Shown here piece after piece: positions 50,281 to 59,294 of a stretch of DNA of 64,000 bases. Source of the DNA: CALESS01 sp041741455 (GTDB lineage: Bacteria > Chloroflexota > Anaerolineae > Anaerolineales > Anaerolineaceae); assembly GCA_041741455.1 (NCBI GenBank), contig JBGSJZ010000055.1:1-64000 (forward strand), written 5' to 3'. Within the stretch, counting starts at the first letter, position 1. Each line of letters begins with the position of its first letter. Position numbers and translations under genes: made by a program. A model generated the notes under the pieces. It did not search any database. It was not told the DNA's origin and saw nothing but the letters and a program-made list of their open reading frames with translations.

Positions 50281-51558
50281 TTACATCGCAGCCTGGTTTG
50301 TGCGCGCCCCAAGGCTGCGCCAGAAGAAGTACCAGTAAAAGAAGATCGACAGCGTATACAGGATGATGGTCAGGATGAAAGCCGGCCCGAAACCGTAACG
50401 CACCTGGATCCAGCCACTGATGATTGGGCTGAAAGCCCAGCCGAAGTTGTTGGACATACTGACCAGGCTGGCGACGGTTGCCCGAGCCGAGGGCTCCACG
50501 CGCTCCATCACAAAGGTTTGGTAGACCGGGCCGCTCATGTTCATCAGGGCCAGGCGGATGTAATAGGCTGTAGCGCTCAAAGCGAAGACCGGGGAGAAGC
50601 CAAGCATGAACAGAAAGGGAATGGAAAGCGCCTGGGTGATCACCACCAGTTGAATCTTGCCCATGCGGTCCGCTAGCGGTGGGGCGATTAATAAACCGAT
50701 GCCCATGGCGAGCGAACCCCAGGCAAACATCGAGCCGATCACCGGATCGGGTTGTTTGTATACATTACGAAAGAAGACGTTCATAAACGGCATGATCAGC
50801 CCGGCGCCAATCGAGGTTAACAGCATGGGCAGAACCAGTTTGCCAAAAGTTCCCATGTGTTCTTTCAGATACCAAAGCGGGGCGAACAGACTGCGCTGGG
50901 ATTGTTCCAGTTTGGGCATTTTCATCAGCGCCAGCGGGATGATGGCCAGCACCGCCACGCCCGCGACAATTAATAAAGCAGCCGCGTAGGCCGGGGTGGC
51001 GGTCGCATCCACCTTCAGGAAAGAACCCATCCAGGTGGGCAGGTAGCCGCCCAGCCAGTTGCCGACAAAGCCGGAGGCCATCTGCAACCCGGAACTGAAG
51101 CTGAATAAATAGGTGCGTTCTTTCTCGGTGGAGTTTTCCATCAAGAAAGGTCCCATGGTCACGCCGGAAAGGCTTTGACCGACACCCATCAGGACACTCA
51201 TCAGGATGAACATCGGTGCGGATGGCAGCAGCACCATGATAAACACAGCCACGACTACGGCCAAATTTCCAATCAGCAAGGATTGTTTGCGTCCCAGGCG
51301 GTCTGCCAGGTAGCCCATTGGCAGGGCGACGATCAGTGCCGTCAGGCTGGAGGTGGTGATCAGCGAACCGAGCAGGGTCTCGTCGTAGTTCATGCTTAGA
51401 ACAAAGAAGTTGAAGAGCAGGCGATACACGCCGAAAGCTGCCCCGGCAATGATGGCGTTTAGCAAATAAAGCCGGGCATTGGGGTGAAATGACCCTACCC
51501 GGTCAACATAGGTTGCCAGCACGCCGCGCAGGCGCGCCCCGAACGAAGATTGATTCAT
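50281..51558 (-). CDS. MFS-family transporter
   Basis: 425 residues from ATG 51558 (GGAG before it; the frame is open upstream to 51660 but runs into the regulator gene). Twelve likely helices. The loop between helices 2 and 3 reads LPMGYLADRLGRKQSLLIG, the MFS signature, and a half-copy (APPLADRMGKIQLVVI) occurs in the second half. Substrate not predictable; a multidrug or small-metabolite exporter is typical for this build. It starts 13 bases after the stop of an ArsR-type regulator, so it is probably co-transcribed with it. Confidence 0.88.
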   Translation of the reverse strand: MNQSSFGARLRGVLATYVDRVGSFHPNARLYLLNAIIAGAAFGVYRLLFNFFVLSMNYDETLLGSLITTSSLTALIVALPMGYLADRLGRKQSLLIGNLAVVVAVFIMVLLPSAPMFILMSVLMGVGQSLSGVTMGPFLMENSTEKERTYLFSFSSGLQMASGFVGNWLGGYLPTWMGSFLKVDATATPAYAAALLIVAGVAVLAIIPLALMKMPKLEQSQRSLFAPLWYLKEHMGTFGKLVLPMLLTSIGAGLIMPFMNVFFRNVYKQPDPVIGSMFAWGSLAMGIGLLIAPPLADRMGKIQLVVITQALSIPFLFMLGFSPVFALSATAYYIRLALMNMSGPVYQTFVMERVEPSARATVASLVSMSNNFGWAFSPIISGWIQVRYGFGPAFILTIILYTLSIFFYWYFFWRSLGARTNQAAM

Positions 51559-51571
51559 CCAGACTCCAGGA

Positions 51572-52636
51572 TCAGGTACGGGGATTATCGATAAAGATTT
51601 GCAGTTCCCCCAGGTGCTCTTGCAGCACCTCACGGCGCAGGGTGTAACGGCGCTCGCCATCGGCCTGCAAAGTAACTGCCACCAGCCCGGCCAGGCGCAG
51701 GGCGTTCAAGTGGTGGATGACCGTCGGTGGGCGCAGGCGCAAGCGGTGGGCCAGTTCGGTCGGGTTTAGTGGTTGGGCACTCAGGTGGCGTAGGATACGC
51801 AGGCGGGTCGGGTCTGCCAGAGCTTTCAGGGCATCTACCAGCGTCTCCGGCAGGGAACCGCCTGGGACGATGGTCTGGGCTTTTGGCCGGCTGCCAAAAA
51901 TTATCATCACCTTGCCAGTCGCCAACCGGGCATTGAAGATCAGTGGGGAGCTCCAGAAAGAAGGCACCAGCACAATCTCTTCAGCCATGTACCAGGTTTC
52001 GGATTGCACACCATGGGACAACAGCTCAAACAACTCAGGCAGGGGTAGTTGGATGGCTTGGGAGCGCGCCTCAGCCAGACCGGAAGCCAGGGCAGGCCGA
52101 ATGCGGCGTTCTTCCTCTTCAAAGAACACGGAATAATAGCTATTCAGAGCTTGCAGATAGTCTTCACCAAAACCTTCCGACCGGCTCCAGGCTTTGCACA
52201 ATTCCACTGCGGCCTGGGGTCGCAGTATTGCCGAGCGGCGGGCTAATTCATTACTGACCAGTTGCACATCTTCGGCAGTATAGGCTACGTTCAGTTGCAT
52301 TTTGCGGGTGACTGCCAAAAATTCGGCAGAGGCATCGATATTGCGGGTGATGGCCGCCAGGCGCTCACTGGCTGGCAGGGCTGCCAGGGCCTGCAATGCT
52401 GCCGGCGCGGAGCGATCTTCGCCGATCGAACACAACCAGAGCAGGGGAGCGGTCAGGAAGCTTTGGGCATCTTCCAGGAATTCCCGCTCGGGTTGCGGCA
52501 GGCGTGAACGTACTCCAGCTGCCCACGAGGCGCGCAGGCCAAAACGGTCCGGGTGGTGCAGCACATACAGGCTGATGAACAGGTCGAAGGCGGTTCCACT
52601 GATCCAGGTTAATTGAGGTGGTTTTTGTAATTCCAT
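51572..52636 (-). CDS. ArsR-type winged-helix regulator with large N-terminal domain
   Basis: 354 residues from ATG 52636, preceded by GGGAGA. The HTH lies at the C-terminus, which is unusual for this class: LVDALKALADPTRLRILRHL, then LNPTELAHRLRLRPPTVIHH as recognition helix and GERRYTLRREVLQEHLGELQ as wing. The N-terminal 250 residues are helical and without clear metal-binding Cys. This layout is seen in large DUF5937/ArsR-like regulators. It probably controls the MFS gene that follows. Ligand unknown. Confidence 0.85.
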   Translation of the reverse strand: MELQKPPQLTWISGTAFDLFISLYVLHHPDRFGLRASWAAGVRSRLPQPEREFLEDAQSFLTAPLLWLCSIGEDRSAPAALQALAALPASERLAAITRNIDASAEFLAVTRKMQLNVAYTAEDVQLVSNELARRSAILRPQAAVELCKAWSRSEGFGEDYLQALNSYYSVFFEEEERRIRPALASGLAEARSQAIQLPLPELFELLSHGVQSETWYMAEEIVLVPSFWSSPLIFNARLATGKVMIIFGSRPKAQTIVPGGSLPETLVDALKALADPTRLRILRHLSAQPLNPTELAHRLRLRPPTVIHHLNALRLAGLVAVTLQADGERRYTLRREVLQEHLGELQIFIDNPRT

Positions 52637-52870
52637 GGCAGATTCTCCCAGCGCGTTAGATGATAATCTAATTTTTTGGTTTACACAAGTGACACTCGTC
52701 ATGCTGAATTGGATGAATTCCAGATGTTTCCTGAAAAAGTCTTGTCATGTCGTCCAAAGTTGGGCATTCTTTTACCAGATCATTGGGCTGATCAAACACT
52801 CTGATGGCCTCTCAAAATTGTGATAAACTCAATTTTGGCCATCATCTTGTTTTCGGAGGTTCTTATCAAA

Positions 52871-53425
52871 ATGCATGAGAAGCGGAGTACCTATTCAGTC
52901 GATATTGCCGGTGTTCATCGGGAACTGCCGTTGTTCGAGGTGAAACCCGGCCTGCGAATTGCCATTCTTAACATTCTGGGTGACACCGAGCTGGTGCAGG
53001 CTTGCGCCATCAGCCTGGCGGAGAAATTGAAGTCTGTCCAATACGATGTGCTGGTGACGGCTGAATCAAAATCCATCCCGCTGGCCCATGCGCTCTCGGT
53101 TACTACAGGCAAGCCGTACGTCATCCTGCGCAAGAGCTACAAGCCCTACATGGGCAACGCCCTGCAGGCAGAAACACTCTCCATTACCACTGGCCAACCG
53201 CAGACCCTGTTCCTGGATGAGAAAGATCGCCAGTTAATGGAAGGCAAGCAAGTGGTCATCCTGGATGATGTGATCAGCACCGGTTCCACCCTGCAGGGGA
53301 TGCGCCTGTTGATGGGCAAAGCCGATGCCCGCATAATCGCCGAGGCAGCCATCTTCACCGAGGGCGAGCGCGCCAAATGGTCAGATGTCATTTCGCTTGG
53401 TCATTTACCTGTTTTTTCGGACTAA
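52871..53425 (+). CDS. Phosphoribosyltransferase (adenine/xanthine type)
   Basis: 184 residues from ATG 52871, preceded by GGAGG. The PRPP-binding motif is VVILDDVISTGSTL; the hood region has AESKSIPLAHALS and the flexible loop RKSYKPYMGN. Wording and length fit the Apt/Xpt group, which salvages purine bases with PRPP; the exact base is not fixed by sequence. It stands alone with its own terminator. A start at 52820 would add a hydrophobic stretch that the family lacks. Confidence 0.88.
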   Translation: MHEKRSTYSVDIAGVHRELPLFEVKPGLRIAILNILGDTELVQACAISLAEKLKSVQYDVLVTAESKSIPLAHALSVTTGKPYVILRKSYKPYMGNALQAETLSITTGQPQTLFLDEKDRQLMEGKQVVILDDVISTGSTLQGMRLLMGKADARIIAEAAIFTEGERAKWSDVISLGHLPVFSD

Positions 53426-53444
53426 ATCGAACAGCAAGATACCA

Positions 53445-53480
53445 AAAATCACCCGGCCTGCAAAGCCGGGTGATTTTTTT
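53445..53480. terminator. Bidirectional terminator
   Basis: AAAATCACCCGGC (53445-53457) pairs with GCCGGGTGATTTT (53465-53477), with T residues after it and A residues before it, so it can serve both the phosphoribosyltransferase gene and the convergent nucleosidase gene. Confidence 0.93.
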
Positions 53481-53490
53481 GGATGGGATT

Positions 53491-54183
53491 TCAAATAATT
53501 CGGTTCAATAAACCAATCAGCGTTCGCATGATTCCCTGCGCCCGGCTGCGGAAAATTTCAGGATTACCGTAGGCTTCCCCGCCGGTTGTGCTGACTACAT
53601 CAGTCACCCCACGCAGGATCAGGCAGGGCAAGTTGTGGCGGTCGGCCACCCAGGCTATTGCCCCGGATTCCCAGTCTGCTGCCACCGCGTTGTATTGTTC
53701 CACCAGGCTGGGTATTTCTGCTGCCAGGATGTCCCGATCGGCTGAGACTAGGCGCACCCGGCGCAGCGGGATGGGCAGCCCGGCTGGCAATCCGACCCAG
53801 CGCGGCCGGCAGGTGAAGTGTTGGATGGCGGCCTGCGGGTCACCCATTTGCTCGATGATATCGTAGATTACAGTTTCTTCAGCCAGCAGGATCTCCCCCG
53901 GTTCGGCCAGACCGGCAAACCCGCCACAGGTACCCAGATTGATCAAGCGTTGCGGTTGCCAGCGGCTGATGGCATACTCCGTCGAGGCGGCCGCGGCCAC
54001 CTTGCCCCAGCCCCCGTGCAGAAAAACCACCCGTTGTTGGTGAATGCGCGCTTCAAACCACTCGCCATACGGGCAGTGGTCAACGGGTGTCCTGCCGGGC
54101 AGCTCTGACGCCAGTTCCGGGAATAAAGCGCGCCACTCCGCTCCAGCCGAGATTAGTACAATTGCCGTTATTGTGTCAGTCAT
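53491..54183 (-). CDS. Nucleoside phosphorylase/MTA-SAH nucleosidase-like protein
   Basis: 230 residues. The family core is visible: INLGTCGGFAGLAEPGEILLA, then the active-site region VAADWESGAIAWVADRH with the conserved Glu, and ILRGVTDVVSTTGGEAYG with the catalytic Asp. The nucleoside-phosphorylase superfamily includes MTA/SAH and futalosine nucleosidases; which of these cannot be told. ATG 54183 is used; another ATG three codons upstream is as good, and neither has a strong ribosome site. It shares purine salvage themes with its convergent neighbour. Confidence 0.82.
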   Translation of the reverse strand: MTDTITAIVLISAGAEWRALFPELASELPGRTPVDHCPYGEWFEARIHQQRVVFLHGGWGKVAAAASTEYAISRWQPQRLINLGTCGGFAGLAEPGEILLAEETVIYDIIEQMGDPQAAIQHFTCRPRWVGLPAGLPIPLRRVRLVSADRDILAAEIPSLVEQYNAVAADWESGAIAWVADRHNLPCLILRGVTDVVSTTGGEAYGNPEIFRSRAQGIMRTLIGLLNRII

Positions 54184-54304
54184 GGTAAGCATGTTTTCGT
54201 CTGGTATTGTTGAGTTTGTGAACTCGTGGATTCGTCATTGAATAGTATCCAAATCCGGTATCCGCAGAAAAAATTAAAATTTTTGGACCTCAACCATGCC
54301 AGCC

Positions 54305-54838
54305 TCAGCTCTCTGGGGATAATCGCCCTTCAAGATAGGAATTCAAGATCATCAAGGCCTGTTCGGCAAAGACGGCTTTATTTTCCTGCCGGTTGCCCTG
54401 GCAAAAGATTTTAAACGTATGTTCGCCGGTTGGCGTCGAAAGCCCCACCCAGGCCAGCCCGATCGGTTTATCGGGCAATCCACCACCTGGGCCGGCGATT
54501 CCCGTAATGGAAAGGCCAATCACATGATCCTGCCCAAAATCCGCAGAGAAAATTCGCCGGACCCCCTGTGCCAGTTCCAGGGCGGTTTCCTGGCTGACGG
54601 CGCCATAGGTCATCAGGGTCTCGTGCTGCACACCTATCAGGCGTTCTTTGGCTTCATAAGCATAGGCGACGACACTGCCCAGGTAATAACCCGAACTGCC
54701 CGGGATGTTGGTAATGCGATGACCGATCAAACCACCGGTGCACGATTCCACCAAAGCCAACTTCAAGTTTTGCCTGCGCAATAACTCGCCGATCCGGTAT
54801 TCAAGCACCGATTCCAGTAATTTTCCGTTCATTGTCAT
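54305..54838 (-). CDS. pncC: Nicotinamide-nucleotide amidase (CinA C-terminal domain)
   Basis: 177 residues, the length of stand-alone PncC. Hallmarks: LALVESCTGGLIGHRITNIPG with the catalytic Ser region, YGAVSQETALEL and GITGIAGPGGGLPDKPIGL. It deamidates nicotinamide mononucleotide to nicotinate mononucleotide in NAD recycling, thus linked by pathway to the nadE gene elsewhere in the window. No CinA N-terminal domain is fused. Not part of a visible operon. Confidence 0.93.
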   Translation of the reverse strand: MTMNGKLLESVLEYRIGELLRRQNLKLALVESCTGGLIGHRITNIPGSSGYYLGSVVAYAYEAKERLIGVQHETLMTYGAVSQETALELAQGVRRIFSADFGQDHVIGLSITGIAGPGGGLPDKPIGLAWVGLSTPTGEHTFKIFCQGNRQENKAVFAEQALMILNSYLEGRLSPES

Positions 54839-55057
54839 GCTGAGATTTTACCCCTGAAACACCCCTAGGGCGAGGGAAGGTTGTTGTCTGGACAGTGTGA
54901 CAAATGTCCCATATTAATTCAGTTTGTTAACCATCCTGTCGAATGGTTGTTTTTTGCAAAACATTTTGTACAATATGCTTATGGAACCGGGCAAATCTCG
55001 GTAGAGTTGGTCTGGACATTTCCAGATCCCCACGGAGGCCTTCACAGGGTAATCAAG

Positions 55058-56443
55058 ATGTCACCAAGATTAGATCAGACTCGTCAGGATCCGGAGATCT
55101 CTCCGCTAAATATTCAAACTCTTGCAAAGGCAGCTGCAGCCCGAGGGGATTGGGAATCGGCTGTCCGTTATTACGCCCGGTGTGAGGAACAGCGCAATGC
55201 CGAGCTGGCGCTCATCAATAGCGTGCAGGAAGGCCTTTCCTCCCAGATGCAGATGCAGGCGATCTACACCCTGATTGGCGATAAGCTACGCGACACTTTT
55301 GATGCCCAGGTGGTGATGATCTCGCAATATGACCCGCAGACCAATATGGTTTTTCATCACTATGCTATCGAGCGCGGTCAGCACTTGAACCTGACCCAGT
55401 GGAGCCCGATTGATAGTTCCCGGCTAAATGTAGTCAGGACACGGAAACCGTTCATGATCAATCCGGATGAAATCAACCGTTTGGTGGATTCTGGCAGGAT
55501 GTCGGTGGTGCCGGGCACTGAACTGCCGAAAACCTGGCTGGGGGTGCCGATGGTCGTCGGCGACCAGGTGGTGGGAATTGTCAGCCTGCAAAACCTGGAT
55601 AAAGAGAACGCTTTTTCGGAATCCGATATCAACCTGCTGTCCGCGCTGACCAACAGCATGAGCCAGTCGCTGGAGAATGCCCGCCTGTTCAATGAGACCC
55701 AGCGCCTGCTGAGATTGCTGGAAGGCGAGATAGAAATCGCCCGCCAGACGCAGCAAAGCATCCTACCGATGCGGCCGCCCAACCGGCCGGGGTATGACTT
55801 TGGCTCGCTGATCATTTCCGCTCGGGCGGTCAGCGGAGATTTTTACGATTTCATCCCTTTTGGTCGCCACAGGCTGGGGATCGTGGTCGGGGATGTGTCT
55901 GATAAGGGCCTGCACGCCGCCCTGTTCATGGCGTTGACCTTCAGTCTCCTGCGGGCCGAAGCCGGGCGCGGTGATGACCTGGCCGGTACGTTATTGAACG
56001 TCAATCGTTACCTGCTCAAGATGAACGCTGCCAGCATGTTTGTCACCTTGCTTTTTGCCATTCTGGATCTACGCAACGGCCAGTTGAATTATGTGCGGGC
56101 CGGGCATCTGCCACCCATCCTGCTGAATGCTGATGGCCAGCCGCTAAAGGTGGCGATTAGCGAGGCCCAGCCACTGGGGCTGTATCCAGAGATTCACCTG
56201 GACCGCCAGCAATACACCCTTCCAGCGGGTGGGTTGGTATTGCTATTCAGTGATGGGTTAAATGAAGCGACCGACCCGCAGGGCAATGAATTCGGATTGG
56301 AACGCATCCGCCAGCAACTGACCGCCCACCGAGCGGAACCTGCGCAGATGGTCTGCGAACACCTCTGGCAGGCGATCCGGGCGCACAGCGCTCCAGACCC
56401 ACACCAGGATGATTTTACGGCGGTAGTGGTCAAACGCAATTAA
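55058..56443 (+). CDS. GAF and SpoIIE/RsbU-type PP2C phosphatase
   Basis: 461 residues from ATG 55058. The frame is open upstream to 54881, but that part has no domain and the ATG fits the family. After a short helical start come a GAF domain (about 60-210: LRDTFDAQVVMISQYDPQ to ENAFSESDINLLSALTNSMS), a short coiled segment (ARLFNETQRLLRLLEGEIEIARQTQ, given here only in outline), and a SpoIIE phosphatase domain (AVSGDFYDFIPFG; GDVSDKGLHAALFMA; LLFSDGLNEATDPQG; DDFTAVVV) with metal-binding aspartates. Such proteins dephosphorylate anti-sigma-factor antagonists. No partner is encoded beside it. Confidence 0.9.
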   Translation: MSPRLDQTRQDPEISPLNIQTLAKAAAARGDWESAVRYYARCEEQRNAELALINSVQEGLSSQMQMQAIYTLIGDKLRDTFDAQVVMISQYDPQTNMVFHHYAIERGQHLNLTQWSPIDSSRLNVVRTRKPFMINPDEINRLVDSGRMSVVPGTELPKTWLGVPMVVGDQVVGIVSLQNLDKENAFSESDINLLSALTNSMSQSLENARLFNETQRLLRLLEGEIEIARQTQQSILPMRPPNRPGYDFGSLIISARAVSGDFYDFIPFGRHRLGIVVGDVSDKGLHAALFMALTFSLLRAEAGRGDDLAGTLLNVNRYLLKMNAASMFVTLLFAILDLRNGQLNYVRAGHLPPILLNADGQPLKVAISEAQPLGLYPEIHLDRQQYTLPAGGLVLLFSDGLNEATDPQGNEFGLERIRQQLTAHRAEPAQMVCEHLWQAIRAHSAPDPHQDDFTAVVVKRN

Positions 56444-56585
56444 TGGATGGTTTTTAGTAGCAACCAACCGGCTGGATGTTTGTACAATGAACATACCCAT
56501 CCCCTTATGATCCGGTTCAGACCCGAGAAACTCATTCTCTCCCTCCAATTTGGCGAAAAAAACTGTTCCTGAGAAAAAGTATCCC

Positions 56586-57608
56586 ATGAAAAGAGCCAGT
56601 TTTTTCCTGATGACGTTTGTCCTGGCCTTCCTGGTTGTCTGGATTCTATTCGGTGCCCGACTGGGTGGAATCTGGATCATCTTGATTGGTTTGTTTGGTT
56701 GGGCGTTCCTGTCATGGCTTCTATGGCAGGCCAGAAAACTACAGGCGAAAAAGTTGGTTTATATCGGACTCGGCGTTTTGCTGGGCTTGTTCTTTCCAAC
56801 CTCGGCCATTATCGAATCAGAGAAATATTTCCATTACCATCTGCCACAGCCCTTCCTGTCGATTGTGGATATCCTGATCTATGCCTGTTTCATCCTGGCC
56901 CTGGTATTGGCAGCGGCCCTGCTGCATGCCGGGGTAAAAATGCTCCAGCAGAGGTACTCTCCACCGGCAGCTGAGGAGGTGGGTCAGGTAAAAACAGACG
57001 ATTGGATCCTGGTGATTGTCTTCAGCCTGAGTGCGTCGTTGCTGCTACTATTTTTCCATAACTTGTCCGGCCTGATCATGTGGGATAACACCTATGATGC
57101 CATCGAAGGTTTCTGGTTGTTCATGCCGATTTTGGTCAGTCTGGTTTGCGGGACGGTGTTGGTAGTTAACCTGCCTGGCAAACTGAAATTGGTCAGCCTA
57201 ATGTTCTTCCTGTTTGTACCAGTGTTGACCTATATTGTGTATGTTCCCGCAATGAACATCGATTTCCGCAGTATGACCCGTGAGCGTGGAGATCGCATCA
57301 CCTACGCTATTGAGGCTTATCGACAGCGAGAAGGACAATATCCGCAGACCCTGGCCCAACTCACACCAGGTGACTTGCTTACCATTGAGCCGCCATTTAT
57401 CATCAATGGCCAGAACTGGTGTTATGATGCCGAACCGGATATTTACCGCCTGGGTTACGTCGAACGTGAGCACTGGAGCTCCCCCTGTTATTACGGAGAG
57501 GTCTTTAATTCCGCCGGGGATTTTTCCGGCTACCCACCGGTCTGCGAAGCCGAATTGGCCATATTTACACCAAAATTTGATACAACCGGGTTTTTTGGGT
57601 GTAAATAG
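56586..57608 (+). CDS. Polytopic membrane protein with pseudopilin-like C-terminal domain
   Basis: 340 residues from ATG 56586; a TTG at 56550 in the same frame is possible but adds only a short basic stretch. Seven or so helices fill the first 230 residues. The C-terminal 110 residues outside the membrane begin ITYAIEAYRQREGQYPQTLAQLTP, a phrase typical of the start of type II/IV pseudopilin globular domains, followed by a Cys- and Tyr-rich region (NGQNWCYDAEPDIY). The fusion of a multi-helix membrane part to a pilin-like domain is uncommon. Function unknown; likely cell envelope. Confidence 0.65.
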   Translation: MKRASFFLMTFVLAFLVVWILFGARLGGIWIILIGLFGWAFLSWLLWQARKLQAKKLVYIGLGVLLGLFFPTSAIIESEKYFHYHLPQPFLSIVDILIYACFILALVLAAALLHAGVKMLQQRYSPPAAEEVGQVKTDDWILVIVFSLSASLLLLFFHNLSGLIMWDNTYDAIEGFWLFMPILVSLVCGTVLVVNLPGKLKLVSLMFFLFVPVLTYIVYVPAMNIDFRSMTRERGDRITYAIEAYRQREGQYPQTLAQLTPGDLLTIEPPFIINGQNWCYDAEPDIYRLGYVEREHWSSPCYYGEVFNSAGDFSGYPPVCEAELAIFTPKFDTTGFFGCK

Positions 57609-57611
57609 CAG

Positions 57612-57640
57612 TTGACAAACGTTCTATTTTTATGTAAGAT
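57612..57640 (+). promoter_or_regulatory. Promoter for the DUF5679 gene
   Basis: TTGACA (57612-57617), a 17-base spacer, then TAAGAT (57635-57640). It implies a leader of about 120 bases. Confidence 0.7.
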
Positions 57641-57769
57641 GAATCTGTAATTCGGATATTTACAGGGGGAATAACGAAGCGGAGTTTGTCATTAACCTCT
57701 GCTGAGGCCAGATCAAAGGCTTTAACAGAGGAAGGTTGAAGGCGATTTGCCTGTACAAAAGGAGAAAAA

Positions 57770-57925
57770 ATGGATTTCGAAGGATACTGCGTCAAGTGCC
57801 GTGGAAAAGTTCAGGTCAAGGGTGGTGTAATCAAGGAATCCCCCAATGGCCGTCGAATGGTGCAGGGTCCCTGCCCGGTCTGCAAAACCAAGGTGACGCG
57901 CTTTCTGGCTGGCGCAAAGAAATAA
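57770..57925 (+). CDS. DUF5679-family small zinc-ribbon protein
   Basis: 51 residues with GGAG five bases upstream of ATG. Two CxxC knuckles (Cys7/Cys10 CVKC and Cys35/Cys38 CPVC) would bind one zinc. The middle reads ESPNGRRMVQGPC and the end is basic (TKVTRFLAGAKK), fitting the DUF5679 family. Small basic zinc ribbons of this kind may bind nucleic acid, but the role is unknown. It has its own promoter and terminator, so it is probably expressed independently. Confidence 0.85.
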   Translation: MDFEGYCVKCRGKVQVKGGVIKESPNGRRMVQGPCPVCKTKVTRFLAGAKK

Positions 57926-57961
57926 TCCCGCGGCTGGCAAGCACGAAACTGATTTGATAAA

Positions 57962-58001
57962 AAACTTCCCAACGTAATATCTGAAAGACGTTGGGAAGTT
58001 T
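57962..58001 (+). terminator. Rho-independent terminator
   Basis: AAACTTCCCAACGT (57962-57975) pairs with ACGTTGGGAAGTTT (57988-58001), a perfect 14-bp stem ending in T and A residues, just after the DUF5679 gene. Confidence 0.9.
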
Positions 58002-58089
58002 AATTTCTGTTGGATGCTGGAAAACAATTGTCTCATTTTGTCCTCCCTAAAATTTTCGCCTGGGAGGCTGAATATTAAGGACCTTATCG

Positions 58090-58683
58090 ATGATAACCGA
58101 TTCGAGTCAAATCGAAGTATTCCCCGCCACCGCTGAACGCTGGCTGGACCTGGAAGCGTTGTTCGGCGAACACGGTGCCTATGCCAATTGCTGGTGCACT
58201 TTCTGGCGGATTAAACGCTCGGAATTCAGCAAGCTGAAGAGCGAGGAAAAGAAGGCACTTTTGAAGGAATGGACAACCTTGCCGATTGCCCCCGGCGTGC
58301 TGGCCTATGACGAGGGCCAGGCGGTCGGTTGGTGCGCCATTCAACCGCGTGAGACCCTGCTGCCGCTGGCAAAATCCCGCATCCTTAAACCGGTGGATGA
58401 CCAACCGGTCTGGTCGATTGTCTGCTATTTCGTGGCAAAATCTGCCCGCCGCCAGGGGGTGATGCAGGCCCTCTTGCGCGGCGCGATCGAGTATGCCCGC
58501 CAGAATGGTGCCACCATCGTCGAGGGTTACCCGCTGGATATGCAATCCGCCCCGCTGGACGGCAAGAAGCTGACCGGTTATAGCGGATTCATGGGTATCG
58601 CCTCGGTCTACCGTGAACTGGGCTTTGTCGAAGTTGGCCGGGCCTCGGAAACGCAAGTGATCATGCGTTATGAGATCCATTAA
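58090..58683 (+). CDS. GNAT-family acetyltransferase
   Basis: 197 residues. The core acetyl-CoA segment is SARRQGVMQALLRGAIEYAR (R-x-x-G-V-x-x-x-L), preceded by VWSIVCYFVAK. Wording such as NCWCTFWRIKRSEF near the start and the final GFVEVGRASETQVIMRYEI fit a GNAT group often found beside DinB and other small stress enzymes. Substrate unknown. The downstream DinB gene begins about at its stop. Confidence 0.85.
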   Translation: MITDSSQIEVFPATAERWLDLEALFGEHGAYANCWCTFWRIKRSEFSKLKSEEKKALLKEWTTLPIAPGVLAYDEGQAVGWCAIQPRETLLPLAKSRILKPVDDQPVWSIVCYFVAKSARRQGVMQALLRGAIEYARQNGATIVEGYPLDMQSAPLDGKKLTGYSGFMGIASVYRELGFVEVGRASETQVIMRYEIH

Positions 58684-58687
58684 CCAC

Positions 58688-59191
58688 ATGACTACAAGTT
58701 CCCTCACTACCAAAACCCAGTTTCAAACCTTGTTTGGCTATCAATTTCATACCCGAAATCGGTTGATTGAGCGGGCTGCCCAGCTTCCCGAGGAAGATAC
58801 TCTCGCCAATCCAGGTTACGGCCACGGCTCAATTCACGCCCTGCTGTTCCACTTGTTGCGGGCGGAAAGTGGCTGGCGGGTCGCCATCGAAACGGGCATC
58901 CAGCCGCCTCCGGAGAAGATCGAGACCTATCCGACTTTTGCCTTATTGCTGCCTGCCCTTCACCAGGAACAGCAGGCCTGGTTGGACTTGCTGGAAAACC
59001 TGACGGCCGAAAAAATCGAATCCGACCTATCACTGACCACCCAGCGTGGACGCACGTTTGTCATCCCCTGCTGGCGGGTCTTGCAGCATCTCATCCTGCA
59101 CGGCATGCAGCACCATACCGAAATCGCCCAGTTATTGACCCTGAAGGGCCAGTCGCCGGGGGATATTGATTTTATTTTCTACGATGGTTAG
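58688..59191 (+). CDS. DinB-family (DUF664-like) four-helix protein
   Basis: 167 residues from ATG 58688; an ATG at 58670 overlapping the GNAT gene is an alternative, and neither has a good ribosome site. The fold is marked by three His: in GSIHALLFHLL and in LHGMQHHTEIAQLL. They would bind a divalent metal as in DinB/YfiT enzymes. LANPGYGHGSIHALLFHLLR is the family core. Relatives act as thiol or sugar transferases using bacillithiol or mycothiol, or have unknown roles. A hairpin terminator follows. Confidence 0.85.
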   Translation: MTTSSLTTKTQFQTLFGYQFHTRNRLIERAAQLPEEDTLANPGYGHGSIHALLFHLLRAESGWRVAIETGIQPPPEKIETYPTFALLLPALHQEQQAWLDLLENLTAEKIESDLSLTTQRGRTFVIPCWRVLQHLILHGMQHHTEIAQLLTLKGQSPGDIDFIFYDG

Positions 59192-59221
59192 GGGAGAGCA
59201 GCAACCATCAACGAATTTTTA

Positions 59222-59264
59222 AACAAATAAACGAATGGAAACTGACTCCGTTCGTTTATTTGTT
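59222..59264 (+). terminator. Hairpin terminator
   Basis: AACAAATAAACGAA (59222-59235) pairs with TTCGTTTATTTGTT (59251-59264), a perfect 14-bp stem nested in a longer inverted repeat (ACCATCAA near 59204 with TTGATGGT near 59274). It lies between the DinB gene and the convergent flavodoxin gene. Confidence 0.85.
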
Positions 59265-59294
59265 CCTTATTGGTTGATGGTGATTAACCATCTG

